64,000 nucleotides of DNA from Spirodela intermedia. Taxonomy: Eukaryota; Streptophyta; Magnoliopsida; Alismatales; Araceae. Where the stretch lies: positions 907,169-971,168 of the forward strand of contig LR746276.1 in the NCBI GenBank assembly GCA_902729315.2. The letters are read 5' to 3'. Positions within the stretch are counted from its first letter, which is position 1. Each line of letters opens with the position of its first letter. Shown piece by piece: positions 22,153 through 35,220 of the stretch. Position numbers and translations under genes: made by a program. The notes under the pieces are model-generated. The model saw only the letters and a program-made list of their open reading frames with translations, was not told where the DNA came from and ran no database searches.

Positions 22153-23984
22153 CTAGAACTTGATCAGATCGTCCTTCTTCCCAGGTTCCTGGCCATCCGC
22201 CGCCGACGGGCCACCGCCCTTCTTCCCGAAGATCATCTCGTCAAGGTCCTGCAGGACGTCCTCGTCCTCCTGCCCCCGGGGCCGGGACCCCGGGGGCCTC
22301 CTCACCAGGGGCTCCTCCCTCCCGGCCCGGGGGCCCTCTTCGGGCTCCACCGCCACCGGGATCATGGCGGGCTCCGGCTCTGGCGGCGCCGGCGCCGGCG
22401 CCATCAGCTCCTCGTGCTTGGAGAGGACCTTCTGGATCTCGTCGTTCACGTTCAGGGCCTCAAAGAGCAGCGCTTCGTCGTCGCCGGCCGTCTCAATTAT
22501 CCTCTGCACCGTGTACTGGGACTGGCGGCACTGCTGCACCAGCGCCGTCGTGAGGTCGTCGTCCTGCCGGCAGCACATCAGCGGGTTACTCTCCATAGTC
22601 AGGATCTCAATCGACATAAAAATCTCTGCTAAAATCAGTGTAATCTTCAAATCAGAAAGACAGAAACTGAGATTCCGCATGAATCGGGGCATGGTTTTCA
22701 TCCATTTCCAAGGGGCTTCCCGATCCAACTTGGCAAGAACAAGAGGGATTGGACGGGAGAAAAGCCCCCCACCGGACGTAGCAGATGAAAACCATATAAT
22801 ATATAAACGATGAGATCATAATGAAACCAGAATATACCTTGAGAACATCCTGCTGAGGGGAAGAGGATAAGACCGTGGAGAGAAGCTCAATGCTGTTCCG
22901 GGCAACGTCGAGCGCCTCCTTTGATTGCTCGGAAGAGAGACCTTGCACTGGGACGTCACGGAGGAGCTCCTGGGGCACGTGAGCGTTCGCTGCCGCCCCT
23001 TCCGGGACAGAGGTTGGCGGAGTGAATATCGGGGCCAAGCTCTCATTGTCGCGGCCCGGGAATCGTATGCCCCGAGATTTCAAGCTCTGAAAGTCAAAAC
23101 AAGGAAATCGTATAAGAAAGCTCCTTTTTTGACAATTCTCTTAGAGGGTGCTAAGTATCTATCCACAGACTGCGTTGTGGCAGCTTGATGGAAGAACTGA
23201 GAGATATTCATATCAACGGATAGGATCCTCAGAGGTCAAAGTCAAAGTCAACCAATGGCAGGAAATGCATAGGGATACTTCCTGAATCTCAATCTCTGCA
23301 GATCACAAAGGAAATCTGCACCTGGAAAACTACTTCTTGGAGGGCACCAAAATGTACCCATCAAAAATTTATAATCGTGGAGGCTCGATGGGTTGTACTT
23401 CTATCAACAGCACCTTCTGAGAGCCTGACCTGGTCAACCCAGAGAAAGAAATAAATAAGAATTACCTTGTAGGTCTCCTCATAAACGGGCAGGTACCGGA
23501 GCTCATTCCCCGACTCTCCCCATGATTCTATCAGCATGAGAGCCTTGTCCCGGTTGCCGACGACAGTCTGGGGATCGTCAATCAGCTTGACCATCTCGTC
23601 GAGGATCCGCTCGGCAGCAACCTCAGAGAACGCCTTCTCGCAGTTCTTCACGCATGTCTCAAGCAGGACGAGCGCCAAGTACTGAACCCTGGGATCCTTG
23701 AGAACGATCCGCTTCTTGATTCCCCGGATGAGTTCCACGCTGTTGACCTTCTCACTGTTGATCATGTCGCATATCTCGAGATTGGAGGCCCAGTCGGGGC
23801 CCTCCAGGGTCTCTGAGGTGGCATCCTCGACAATTTTCTCAGCCTGGTTCTGGCTCTGGAAGAGCTCCTTCATCTTGAAGCTCATGGAGCTCATGCCAGC
23901 CGACACCTTTCGGCTGACCTCAGCCCCACCAATCTTCAGGCGCTCACCAAAGGCGCTCACCTTCTCCATCAAATTGTCGCTCAT
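22153..23984 (-). CDS. TOL1: TOM1-like protein (VHS and GAT domains), TOL1-like ubiquitin-binding ESCRT adaptor
   Basis: Three coding exons, complement(22153..22563, 22838..23086, 23466..23984), join in frame to 392 residues. The N-terminus MSDNLMEKVSAFGERLKIGG leads into a VHS domain at about 51-175 (ASNLEICDMIN, YLALVLLETCVKNCEKAF, LMLIESWGES). The exon 2 segment SLKSRGIRFPGRDNESLAPI is typical of plant TOLs. A GAT domain spans about 220-312 (ALDVARNSIELL, LVQQCRQSQ, ALNVNDEIQKVL). The tail contains LDEMIFGKK and ends DDLIKF, as in Arabidopsis TOL1. TOL proteins bind ubiquitinated membrane cargo and pass it to the ESCRT machinery at plasma membrane and endosome for vacuolar sorting. All splice sites are GT/AG. 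A leader intron is likely upstream. No lesion was seen. Confidence 0.94.
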
Positions 23985-25090
23985 TTTTGGATCAAACAGC
24001 CGATGATGAATCCCTACCCGCCCTCTTCGTAGTGATGAATAAATAGTACTCGAAACTGATGAACTCTGCCTCTGTCAGATATTTTTGTAAGAATCTGAGA
24101 AAACCCCAAAGATTTTCGTCAGTCCAAAACCCCAAAGTAAACCGTATTTCGTTGAATTTGAACGATTAAGCATTTATGTATAATGAATCAGACCATGCAC
24201 ACAAAGATGGAACCAGAGTGATGGAAGAAACAAAGTTTAGGCCTTGAGAAGAATACGCATATCGAATTACTTTTACTAGGTTACCACCCAACGAATAGAT
24301 CAGTCAACTCTACAGACAAATTAAGAAGTCGAAACATTTAATATCTGATGAAGGGAACAGGAATGCAGGGATCCCCAAAAGACCTACACTGGATACGTCA
24401 GATTCGGAAGCTTTTTAGATGACGTTAGCCGTTCTGCGAGAGATCGCAGAGATCTTATTTCTTGTTTCCATCAGCTGATCTTGTTTCTATCTTACAATAG
24501 CGGACTTGATACGTCCTCAAGGGAAAAAAAAAGAAAAAAGAAAAAAATGAAGACAATTGCAAGGTCCATCAGCATAGAGAGGCAAGACCTAACGAAGCGG
24601 AGAGCGTAGGTTATCTCACCCGACGACATCCCCATGAATAATCCAAAGAGCGGCTACCGACTCTTGTATTCAGCGGAAGCGACGGAGAATCAGTAGCCAG
24701 CGCGATCGGATCGCTCGAATCGACCAAAATCGACCCCCAAACAAAAGGGAAAACCGAATCCTACGATTTCATTGGCGGCCCTAGAGAACGATTACAAAAC
24801 TGTCGGCCGAAGATTCGACCCACCACCCCCCCGGAGAAGAGAAACCAGAAGAGGAGAAAGTTCCGTTTCTACGAACACGGATGCATGACGAAGACCACCG
24901 GAGATCCATCAGAGTGGAAGATCAACGCAATAAAATAAAAAGGAAACAAATACCTCGCTTCGATCACTGCCGAGATCGGAGGACCAGCGGGCGAAGGCGA
25001 GGACGTTCTCCCACCTTCCTCCCTCCCTCTCTCCCCTCTCCTCCTCGAGGCCGCAGACGTCGAGCACCCAACCCCACCCTCTCTCTAGAG
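23985..25090 (-). other. TOL1 5' UTR with probable leader intron
   Basis: A GCGAG/GTATTTG donor at 24954/24953 and an acceptor near 24066 (GAGGCAG) would frame a leader intron of about 0.9 kb. A non-coding first exon would lie at about 24954-25090. AT-rich intron sequence between GC-rich ends fits this. It is inferred from sequence only. Confidence 0.5.
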
Positions 25091-25540
25091 CGCTTTTCTG
25101 TACAGAATTTCTATATTTTAAAACAATACACTCCGTCAGATCGATCGTCTTCGAATCCTGACCGTTAGATGGTCGACCGTCTTCCCGGCCTACTTTAAGT
25201 ACAAGGAAACGGAAAACCACTCCAGAAACTCTTCCGGTTGACTCTTCTCTTCCGGTGTCCCTCATATCGGTTAGGTTCCTTAACCGGTGACCGCAGAAAG
25301 TAACAAAAATATTAGCTGCTGTCGGTAACAGACCAGTCGCGGAGCAAACTTACCCGCGAAAATTCATAAAGTTAGGCCATTAGTGGGCCACCCACGACGG
25401 GGGACCCGAAAACAAAAGCCCATTAATCTGCCTCTGTCGGCCTCGTTGAGCCCACTTATTCAATGGGAGTGCCAATGGGCCCCACAGGCCCAGGGTTCCA
25501 AAGAGCGCCTCAAGTAACAATGGGCTGGCCCAACATTACA
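25091..25540. other. Intergenic between TOL1 promoter and the nucleosidase-like gene
   Basis: Mixed composition with several GGGCC/GGCCC and TGGGCC motifs of the kind seen in plant promoters (25390-25530). No coding frame was recognised. Confidence 0.45.
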
Positions 25541-27119
25541 TCACGCCCGGGCATCTTCATGCTCCACGCTGCCGGCGGCGCCGCCAACGATCCTTCCGCA
25601 GCTTCCGATCAGCTCTATGAACTTGACGGCGGCCTTGAACGCGTTAGCCGAAGCGAAGGAGTTCAGAGCCGTCGATGGCCACGCGGTTCCTCCGCCCGCC
25701 ATGTCGGAGACCCCCCGGATGGCGATCGCCGGCGTTCCCGGCGACATGGCCGCCTGCGGAGACGGCGGAGGAAGACAGTCGAACGAAGGGAAGACATTTA
25801 CGTGTAAATCTTGCTAAGATTGAAATTGGGCCATCAACTAACCATGATGACGGCGGCGCTCTCCTCATCGACGGTGGAGACGTTGAACTTCTCGGAGAGG
25901 AACCGCCGGTAGGCTGCGTTGTCGACGAATATGTCGGCGGTGGATGCTCTGAGGCCGGCGACCACTCGCGGGGGGGACGGCAGGCAGTAGGTTGCGTTGA
26001 CGCACTGGTCCAGTTCCAGGTCCTGCGATGAGGATTTCCCACAGTTGGGGATTTTGTTCGCAGAGGCATTTGGAGTATGATCTGCAGGTGGATAAGGAGA
26101 CCTGAAGCTTCTGGGCCAGTTGGAACCAGGGGGGGAAGGTCTCCAACCAGAAGACCTTCTTCATCTCCTCCCCGACGGCGAAGAACTCCTCGGGCTTAAA
26201 CTCCAGGCTTGACAGCAGGTTCTTCCCCTTCTCCGGGATGTTGAAGGCGCCGATCTTCATCAGGGCGAGCTCCTCCTTGCTCTCCTCTTCGTCGGCGGAT
26301 TTGAATCTCTGAAGGAGGAAACTGGGGAGGATGTAATGATCGCGAAGGTTGAGCTGACGGGCGGTGGCGGCGGCGGAGGAGGAGGTGAAGGTCTTATTCA
26401 CCTTCCATGTCCAGGAACCGGTGAATGCGACGAATCTGGGGATGCTGACGTCGCCGAAGGAGAGAGAGTCGTCGGCGCCGCCGGCGATGCCGTAGTGGAC
26501 TATCCCCCAGATGTCGAAGTGGTCAAGCAGGATCTGGACTGTGATTCCCGCATTCAACTGGTCAAACGGAAAGTCCCAAGCTTTCTTCGTCAGGTGCTTC
26601 GCAGATATGAGAGAGAGAGACCGTTCTTACCCTCCGTTCGCCAGACATTACCCAGATGACCGGCACTCGACAAATGGTCCCCACGTGGAATCTCCTTCCT
26701 GTAAAAGCGTTTATTTAAAAGTCAATTTACAATTTTAAATATTTTAGAGGTATGAAAGTAAAATGCCTCGATTCCCGTCGGTGGTGCGGGTCAATGGATC
26801 GTGAAGACAGAGAGACAGCGAGAGCGAGAAACCTAGAGAGAGAGAGAGAAAGAAAAAGAGAGATGGCGAGGCGCTTACCGTAAAGATCGATCCACGGCAC
26901 GTCTCTCGCAGGGACGAACTCACCGGAGGATTCGAGAGAGGCGGCCTCCGTCCGATATGCCATCACCAGGCCGACGAAGGGGCCTGAGAACTCATTGACC
27001 CTGTCTACCAGTAAGCGAATGTGCCGACGATATCGAGGGAACTCCAACGACCCATCAGCGAAACCTATCAATAGCACCAGGAGGATCGCCAAAACTGGCG
27101 ACGTCCGTCCAACAGGCAT
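25541..27119 (-). CDS. Phosphorylase-superfamily protein, bark storage protein / MTA-SAH nucleosidase-like
   Basis: Six exons, complement(25541..25753, 25843..26022, 26102..26308, 26402..26557, 26631..26698, 26879..27119), join in frame to 354 residues. The N-terminus MPVGRTSPVLAILLVLLIGF is a signal peptide. Family blocks follow: RRFHVGTI..VIWVMSG, LNAGIT, GIVHYGIAGGADDSLSFGDV, TGSWTW, VFWLETFPPWFQLAQKLQ, CVNATYCLPSPPRVVAGLRA, IFVDNAAYRRFL, EESAAVIM and AIRGVSDMAGG. Relatives in poplar are vacuolar bark storage proteins; the fold is that of purine nucleoside phosphorylases and MTA/SAH nucleosidases, with the ESA and SD segments near the active site. Whether this copy is catalytic or a storage protein cannot be told. 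The 93-nt intron 26309..26401 has no in-frame stop, so retention would give a 385-residue form; I split it because family members lack that insert. Confidence 0.88.
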
Positions 27120-27430
27120 CGAGAGAGGAGGGAGCGGAAGAGAGATAGAGCGAGAGCGAGAGCGAGAGCGAACGGGAGAGAGTGTGTAAGAGAGAGAGGA
27201 GAGAGAGAGAGAGAGATGGATTGGCAGCTGGAATCTTGTGGGTTTGGAGATCTCTCGTTCACGGATAGGTTGGGGGAGCGTGTGGACCAGTGGTTGAGAG
27301 ACTTGGGGAGAAAAGATCCACCGTCGTAAATAAATGCAGACCCCCAAACGGGGCCACCAGCGACTCAATACCAACGTGATATTCATACCACCGTCTCCTG
27401 GTTGGTCGCATATTTTATATACAATAAGCA
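27120..27430 (-). promoter_or_regulatory. 5' flank of the nucleosidase-like gene, GA-rich
   Basis: A purine-rich run on the plus strand (GAGCGA units at about 27146-27170 and (GA)n at 27188-27216) gives a CT-rich leader on the gene's strand, just upstream of the ATG at 27119. The transcription start was not located. Confidence 0.4.
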
Positions 27431-28399
27431 TAGTCCTTTGGGAAACAAATGCAGACGTTGGAGTGCCTTGAAGCCTTGAGTTACGGTCCCATCTTTATTT
27501 CTCTCTAGATTGTCCTAACGATTTCCCTAACCATTCAAGTAAGGATCGCTGTTATGTCTCTTCTCCATGATATTCTAGGGATTAGTGTTATTATAAAATG
27601 TTATATTTTCTCTATCTATTGACTTGAACGAAGATAATCATTTCATCACGTTTTGAACACCCATTGTATGGTAACACATCATTTTATGTGCTAAGTAATG
27701 CACGGTTAATATATTTGATACATTAGTTCATATTAAATGATATAGATTTAATGAGAAATCAAGTAAAACACACTTTAGATTAATTGTGTGAAATACATGG
27801 TTAATGTATGATTTTTACATATTTTTATAACATGTTTATATTTTAAATATTCCTTGATCATATGTTAATATGCTTTACTGGACATTTTAATCCTGAAATC
27901 TGCCATTATTACGGCCAAAATCAGAATTTAGTAGTTAATATTCATTTCTTATATAATTTTTTGGTATTTTTTATATAATTTTTTGGAATATGTTCTGATT
28001 TATAAGGGAATTATGAGTTTTTAAAGGAAGCATATTAAGGCCTATTTCATCAGTTTATTTCATTAATTTAAAATGATTCTAAAAATGGGTGAAAATGAGT
28101 GAAAATGAGTGAAAATGTTTGGAAATGACTAAAAACAGATGGAAAATGGGAGAAAAATCGGACAAAAAAATGGAAGCCAATTTTCACTGAAAATCATTTT
28201 TTTTTTACCAAGTTGATACCTCAATACTTTTAAGAGATTCTATATCTAATAGGAGTATACAAACATTTGATTTAGAGTAAAAAAGAGGCTTTTATCTTTC
28301 TCTTTCTGCCTAGTGATAGATGGTGGTATTCTTTTGATGTTTCATCAATTGTTTGCATTATTTTTGATAAAATTTTATCTTTACATTGTTCTGAATTTG
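27431..28399. other. AT-rich tract at the edge of the retrotransposon block
   Basis: The GC-rich gene space ends at about 27.45 kb. A short direct repeat, GTGAAAATGA in three copies, lies at about 28089-28118. It may be the outer part of the Gypsy LTR, but no border was found. Confidence 0.4.
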
Positions 28400-29339
28400 C
28401 TTCTTCGATTCATTTAGGTGATAGATGAATGAATCAAAGAAAAAAATCAATTTAAAGGATTTTATTGAGGGTTTTTCTCAAATTCATTTGTTTGCCATCC
28501 TTGATCTCAAAGGGGGAAAATCCTAATTCAATCTTTTTTCTGTCTAATTTCTTGATGTTTTTGTGTTTTTATTAGCTTTAATGTCAAGTATGAAAAATAT
28601 TATGTAACAAAAACTGGTTTCAAAGAGGGATTATCTAAACCATTTTATTATTTTAAGAGAAAAAGGGGAGCCTTTTCTCTCTCTCTCTCCTCTCTATCAC
28701 ATCCCCTATTTTCTTTGTTATCAATAAATTTATTTAATTCATTTTCCTTATTATTTTCCTACATATTAATAATTTGACAGTGACAAGGGAAGGGTGGAGC
28801 TGGTCATGGCTACTCCCCATCTTTATTATTTCTTTCATTATTTTTATATTTATTTATTATTTATATTTATAGTTATTTAGAGAACAGAAAAATTATCATC
28901 ATTTATTATCTTCCTTAAGATTTGACTTGAACTCACCATAATTACTCGATTTATCTTAAACTGAATTTAGTTTTATGAATTTTAAATTTGTCATCTCTTA
29001 ATACAACGACTAAGAAACAATCAAACTTTGTTGTCATTGACATGGAAGATTAAATGAAATTGATGTCAATTTGAGTTTTTCTCTCACTTAATTAGGTTAT
29101 TATTTTTTTTATAAAAAAATATAAATGTTTGCTTATCTTTTCTTTTACTCACATGTTTACTACATTGCATGTTAGTGTCATGATTGTTAAATATTTTTCT
29201 TTTTCATAGTCATTATTTTAGTTAATTTTCTTAGATTTTCTTATTGTTAATTTTTTTATTCTTATTTCTATGACATTAGTTTTAGAATTTTTTTATAGAA
29301 ATATTTTTCCTATGACTTTGTATGCAGGGTAGATGATCT

Positions 29340-30780
29340 CAAAAATCACATTTATTAGATCCTTTACCCAATTTTGGAAGACAATCACATCCTAGACTAA
29401 GAACTATTATGAATATGGCTAACCAAAATGAACATAATGTAGTACCTATGGATTTACAAAATATGATCAATCCACCATGACCTATGAAGGACAACTTTAC
29501 ACCAAACTAATATAGACCTAATCCTCAAATATAGCACCTATAGATCCCAAAATTTAATTTGAAATTAAGCTTAGTACTCTTCAAATACTTCTAACCTTTT
29601 ACAGGACCCAAATGAAGAGGCACATCAACACTTAGAGTAATTCTTATATATTTGTGATATGATATAAATGCTAAACATATATAAGGAGTCAATAAGGATG
29701 AAGCTATTTTCTTACTCTTTAAAGGAAAAAACATGACATTGGTTGTCCACATCAGGGAGACAATTGAACACATGAGCAGCATTAAAACAAGAATTTCTTA
29801 GAAAGTTTTATCATGTAGAGAAGACTCATGCTTGAAGCTTCTTCGAAATTCTTGTTTTAATGCTTCTTGTTTATTTCTTAGACCCAAATGAAGACTCATG
29901 TTAGACTAAATTGTTTATTACTAGCTTCTTTCAATGTTCTGGAAAACCATTACATGAAGCATGTGATAGGCTAAAAGGACTTCTTATGAAATGTCCACAT
30001 CATGGAGTACTAAAATGACATGTCAATAGGGGAAATGTTTTATTATAGATTGACATAGTAGAATTAACATATAGTTGATGCAGCATGTGGAAGACCCTTC
30101 ATGGATAAGGATGAAGATGAAGTCTATTAGTTGTATTAGATGATTAGCGAGATTCCACTAATCATAAATCTTTTGCTATATATGATAGACAATAAGGGGA
30201 AGCTAAGAAGAGAGGAATCTATGAAGTATGAGATTTCATGATCAAGAGCTTAGATTAGAGGTAAATAAAATTTAGTAGCAACTAGAACATGTGAATTTAG
30301 TCAAAGAAAAATTTAAACAATTTTTAATTAAGAACACACAAAACCCATCACCTTATTCTTTTACATGAATTTATATGCCTTATTATCCAACATCATCCTC
30401 ATCATTTCTCACTACACCACCTCAGCTAGCTACTCCTTTAACATCTTTACCATCGTCACAACTAACTCTTCCTTATGTAGCATGTTTTAATTATGGTAAT
30501 TTATCTCATTATGAATCAGAATTTTCACATAGAGAGCATTCACTTTTCTCTATACATGAGTAGTTCCAAGCAGCCTATAAATACTCTAAGCCCACATATG
30601 ACTCATATATGAATGCATATGACCCTAGGTGGAAGAGTCCTAATTTTTCTAAGAATAATTTAGAAAACCAAAGACCAGCACTGCAACCTCTCCTTTAAAA
30701 TCAACAACTTCGACTATCTAGTTTCAGAAGACCTCAACCAAATTTACTCATACAACAACACAAATCAATCCCAAGGTGAT
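29340..30780 (+). pseudogene. Gypsy gag remnant, element A
   Basis: The frame shifts several times. Recognisable pieces are NEEAHQHLE*FLYICDMI (family: DPNAHLANFLEICDTVK), KLFSYSLKG, KPLHEACDRLKGLLMKCPHHG at about 29945-30010, and YDPRWKSPNFSKNN near 30620-30660 (family: YNPGWRNHPNFSW). Confidence 0.75.
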
Positions 30781-30829
30781 AGTTAAACTCAAGATATTTT
30801 AGTTTAGTGATGCTGCATCAATAATAAAT

Positions 30830-32500
30830 TATATTGTAACAGCAACAAGGTATGACATGACTTGAATGGGAAATAATTAGGATAGTAGAAGCAAGTGTAA
30901 AAAGAGAAAGTGGTCAACATCAGGTGGATCTTAATTAGTGTGTTATAAGATAAACAAAATTTAATAATTTAAAACTAAAATTTAAAGATCTTTTTTGACT
31001 AATAAATTTAATAGATTTGGGTTGTCTCCATAGGGATGAAAGTAAAAAATGTACCTCTAATTCATTCTCAAAACTTAAACAGCTCAAAACTAAAGATACA
31101 AAATATATAATTTATCTAATTTCCAAGTTGTCACAATCTCACTCCCTTGTTTTTATAGATGTCTTGATTGCCTCTAGATCTCCTCTAATCTGTGATAATT
31201 CAAGGGCCCATGAAGAATAACTTAGACAAACCACATAAACAAAGGAAAAGAAGAGGAAAGTCTAGTAGCAAATTCTCGTTTGGAAATTAAATGATAACAT
31301 AAATAATTTATAACGAAATAAAATATAAACGAAAATGATGATTGATCTTATCATGTGTGTCACCTCACATGATATAATCAATCAAAAACTTGAAATGAGT
31401 TATAAATTAAAAAATTGCAGCAAAATAAGGGAGAAAATACTAGAAAATCATGTTATAATTTTGTTGTCATGCATAAAGAGCTTCAAAGGAGAAATCAAGC
31501 CATAAAATGAAGTAGCCCACTCGATTAGAGGAAGAGTTACAATCGGCTGAAAAATTGGTAGATGAGGTGCTTGAGACATTGAGGATTCGTCCACCGGATC
31601 TATAGATTAGGATTAGTAGGAGATGAGATGATGCTGGGAGGGGACGTCTCTAGAGCCACATAGGGCACCAGGAGGCAATGCGCAGGATGTCAGGAGGCAG
31701 CGTGGGGGCTGTGCCGAGAGGCAGTGCACGGGGCATTATGAGGTAGCACGGGCAGCACCTGCAGTCAATGCATGGGTCACTAGCGGGTAGCACGGGGCAT
31801 TATGCATAATGGCGTGTCGGGCGAGCGTGCAGGATGGCAGCGGGGAAGCGCCAAATGGGCATGCAAGTGTGTGTGGCTAGAGGCGTGGTAGGCGTGTAAG
31901 GCTACATAGATCGGGCATCGGGTAAGCGCGCAAGGCAGCACTATAGGATATTGCACCGGGAGAAGATAAGTGACACAAAGATAGGAGAAGAGGCAGAGCA
32001 GCAACAACAGAGAAATCTTAGGACTCTAATACTATATTGACAAGAAGAAGAAAAAACCTGAAAATTAATATCTTGAAAAAGAGGAGCACATGAGGTTATA
32101 TAGAAGAAGGAAAGAAAAAGAGGGAGAAAGAAAAGTAGAGATAATGAAGGAAGAATAGAGATGTGGAGAGAATAAATCTAAAATGAGCTTGATGGGCCAA
32201 GAGAGCCTATTCTAACATTAACATATAACTTCATAAACATATTCTTGCCAAAGATAAAATATATTTAAAGAATAAACCTTAGATGATTACATTAGCATAT
32301 AATTCTAAGAGATCAAAATCAATACATAAGTATAAATCATCCAAAGTGCAAGTTTAATTATGAATTTTCTATATAATATTTCAACAAAACTAAATGTATT
32401 CTAATTCATATATATGTATTTAATCATAAATTTAGGTTATTATTACATCTATTTTATCTCATTTATGACATAAAATTAGAGTGTCATCAACATATTAACT
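30830..32500. mobile_element. Probable nested insertion in Gypsy gag, with a GC-rich degenerate repeat core
   Basis: Gypsy gag similarity stops near 30780 and resumes near 32510. Between them is AT-rich sequence with a GC-rich core at about 31616-31960. The core repeats loosely related units such as AGGAGGCAGCGTGG, AGAGGCAGTGCACGG, AGGTAGCACGGGCAG and GGTAGCACGGGGCATTATG. No coding frame or terminal repeats were recognised and the borders are approximate. Confidence 0.45.
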
Positions 32501-32509
32501 AGACTATTA

Positions 32510-32985
32510 GTAACCCAAAGAACCCTTACTCACTTGATTTCTCATCCCAACTTAGTATGACCTCACAAAGTAGTACACCAGTCCTATTTAGAGCTCCACA
32601 CTAAGAGCATGTTAGACTTGTCACACTTTAGAGTGGAAGAGTCTTAGAGGATCTATATTGAGGCAATAAAAGTGTTCGTACATCATTCTAGTAACACTTT
32701 ACCTTCTTAGGATTTACATGATAATTATAGTAGTGATGAAGAAGATCATTTTAAGTGTGATGTAAGTGAGAAAGAGAGAATAGAACTAGATCCTAAGGAC
32801 TACCAACCTCATAATCCTTTCCCACATGCACATGAACAACAACCAAAGAAGATATTGACCCCAAATGAAGAATTAATAATAATACTTGATCAAGTTATTA
32901 TAAATATTCTTCTTTTTGATGCTATCAAACATATCCTATCATATGCAAAGTTCCTTAAGAAACTTCGTATCCAACATAAAGGACT
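32510..32985 (+). pseudogene. Gypsy gag/protease linker remnant, element A
   Basis: Readable pieces are LVTL*SGRVLEDL near 32615-32655 (family: AVTLRSGKELE) and NILLFDAIKHILSYAKFLKK near 32905-32965 (family: IPLLDAIKQIPKYAKFLK). The frame is broken by stops. Confidence 0.75.
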
Positions 32986-34735
32986 AATAAGTCTTCATTA
33001 TCATGAGTTAATAATTAGTAAATAATATAATTTTAGCCTTAACTCATGATGGATAGACATATTTATGTTAAAATGTGAAAATTAGTTTTCAGTTGATTAA
33101 CGTGAATTTTTAGCTAATTATGTGATTTTTTCACAAATTTATATAATTTTTATAGTCTTATTTTTTAGATAAATAAATAAAAGGAATTAAAATAAAAATA
33201 AAAATATAACAAAATGGGGGGGACCTGCTAGCTAGTCGGGCCTACAAGTGGGTCAGAAGCGCAATCGAGGAGGAGCCACGAGTAGTGGCTCGAGCAACTA
33301 AGATTGATGGGGGCACGTGTGCGCCACTCTCTTTTCACGTCATTGGTGGCTAGCCGGCTGTGGGGTAAGGAGTGGTTGTACACATAGGAGAAAGTAACTC
33401 ATTACTTGCAAATGTATTATTATTATATATTCACCTGAAATTTTGACGCACAAGCGATGTGAGACTAAACTCGCGTCACACCTTCCCCCGAAAGGCTTCG
33501 AAGATTTTAATACTTAAAATATATTTTATTTATAACAGAGATATACCATGATGATGTCACTTTATAAGGGTATTAGAGTACTTATTTCAATCTCTCTCAT
33601 ACAGGTGGACAACTAACACAGGTTCAAATCCCCTTAGAGCCAAAATTTGTATTTTTATCTGATTATCGTGACTTTTCTATAAATCGTCGGTGAAGAATTA
33701 AGTCACCAGAATCGTTAGATCATCGGTAAAAATTTCGTCAATGCGATTCGTGAAGTATTGTTACTAAAATTACTGAATAATTTGTGATAAAAGGATTACA
33801 AATTCATTGAGTAAATCATCTTCAATTGATCGTCAAACAAGTTATCGTCAGGAAGAAGATGATCTGTTGGGAGATGAGTCGCCACCTCCTGAAAGTGTAC
33901 CAGATGTGATGAAGAGCCTCTTCTTACTACGCGGACTTGAAGATGAAACTCCCTGACATGTGCCCCACCTCCATTCAACTCCTCTTCATCGGGTGATAGC
34001 CACCAGAGAGCCGCAAAGTCGTCATTTTTCTACTTCATTGGGTGACAGCCGTCGGAGACGATTCGACGACCCATTTCATTGATCTAGACTTTGCAAGGAG
34101 ATCTAGAAATTGTCCACGTCGTCTTTGTCCAAAGAGAGCCTTCAAGGCCATGGACACTGCACGATGATCCTCCCGAATGCTTAGGATCCTAGTGCATCAC
34201 CGACGCATCACCGTCGTAAGGGCTAAAATTCTGTTTTCTTACTTTCAACTTAATTTTCACTTCATTTAGTAATAATTTATGTGATTTAAATTTACTAAGC
34301 TATACTTCATTCAATTACGATTCTTTCGACTTTTATAGATCTTAATTTGATCAATTAAGTCGTTTGTAATCGCTTACGTAAGAATCACTAGGTGAAACTC
34401 TGTTTCCACCCAATTCGCATTCGTCGAGCGCTGATGTCATCTTGACATCTAGACCCTTATTTCCCATTTGTATGAATTTTAAATATATTTTATTTTATTT
34501 CCTAGCATAAAATTCATAGAAAATTATATTCTTTGAGAAAAATTCTAAATAATTACCTGATATTATATACTTCTCTGTGATTGACTTAGAAAATTATCAC
34601 TAATTTTAAAAGTTTTATTGAATTATAATTAATATATTTATTTATAAATACTTTTAAATATCTAAAAATTAGTATTTTCTAGTTTTATAAATTTTAAATT
34701 TATATGATTTACTATACAACGACTAAGTCACGTTA
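32985..34735 (+). mobile_element. Unclassified nested element, copy 1
   Basis: It interrupts element A between the YAKFLKK segment and the protease. Its start (AGTCTTCATTATCATGAGTT onward) is shared with 37135 onward, and similarity resumes through about 33660-34735. The first ~50 bp contain an imperfect inverted repeat (TCATGAGTTAA..TTAACTCATGA). A segment of ~420 bp (33240-33660) is present only in this copy and includes GTGAGACTAAACTCGCGTCA. There is no coding capacity. The class was not determined. Confidence 0.6.
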
Positions 34736-35220
34736 AAGACCTTGAAGAATCTTTGTGTGGTTCTATAGAGCCAACCTTATAGAAGCTTAAGGATGCAAGT
34801 GTTCCACTAATTTCATGCAATATAGAAAGTGTGACATTTGAATACACTTGACCTAGGTGTTAGTATCAATCTTCTACCAACTTTTTTATGTGAATAGTTT
34901 AATATAGGAGAGTTGAAATCAACACAAGTGATCCTATAGTTAGTAGATAAATCAATAAAGACACCTAGGGGTTTAATCGATGATATAATTATTCACATAA
35001 ATGGATGCTAATTTCTAGTAGATTTCCTAATACTTGACATGTCATTGTCAAAAATTATTGTTAAGACTCCTATCATCTTTGGTCAACAATTCTTAGTCAC
35101 ACCAAATGCTAATATTGACTATGAGATAAAGATAGTTGACATATCTACATGTTGTCAGATGGTATCGATTAATATATTTAGATCATTTGAATACTTAGAT
35201 AGTAGATATGAAGAGTGTTA
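34735..35220 (+). pseudogene. Gypsy protease remnant, element A
   Basis: Frames read KLKDASVPLISCNIESVTFE, then GVSINLLP (the D-S/T-G active-site segment, normally LGASVNLLP; the catalytic Asp region lies beside a stop), NIGELKSTQVILQLVDKS, TPRGLIDDIIIHI, LVDFLILDM and TPIIFGQQFLVTPNA. These correspond in order to the Athila/Tat protease (GELKPTSVTLQLADRS, YPRGVVEDVLV, ADFIVLDM, PIILGRPFLATANA). Confidence 0.8.

Noticed and set aside
33615-33640. GGTTCAAATCC, like a Pol III B box, in unclassified element copy 1
   Set aside because: No convincing A box at the right distance and no tRNA fold, so neither a tRNA nor a SINE is called.
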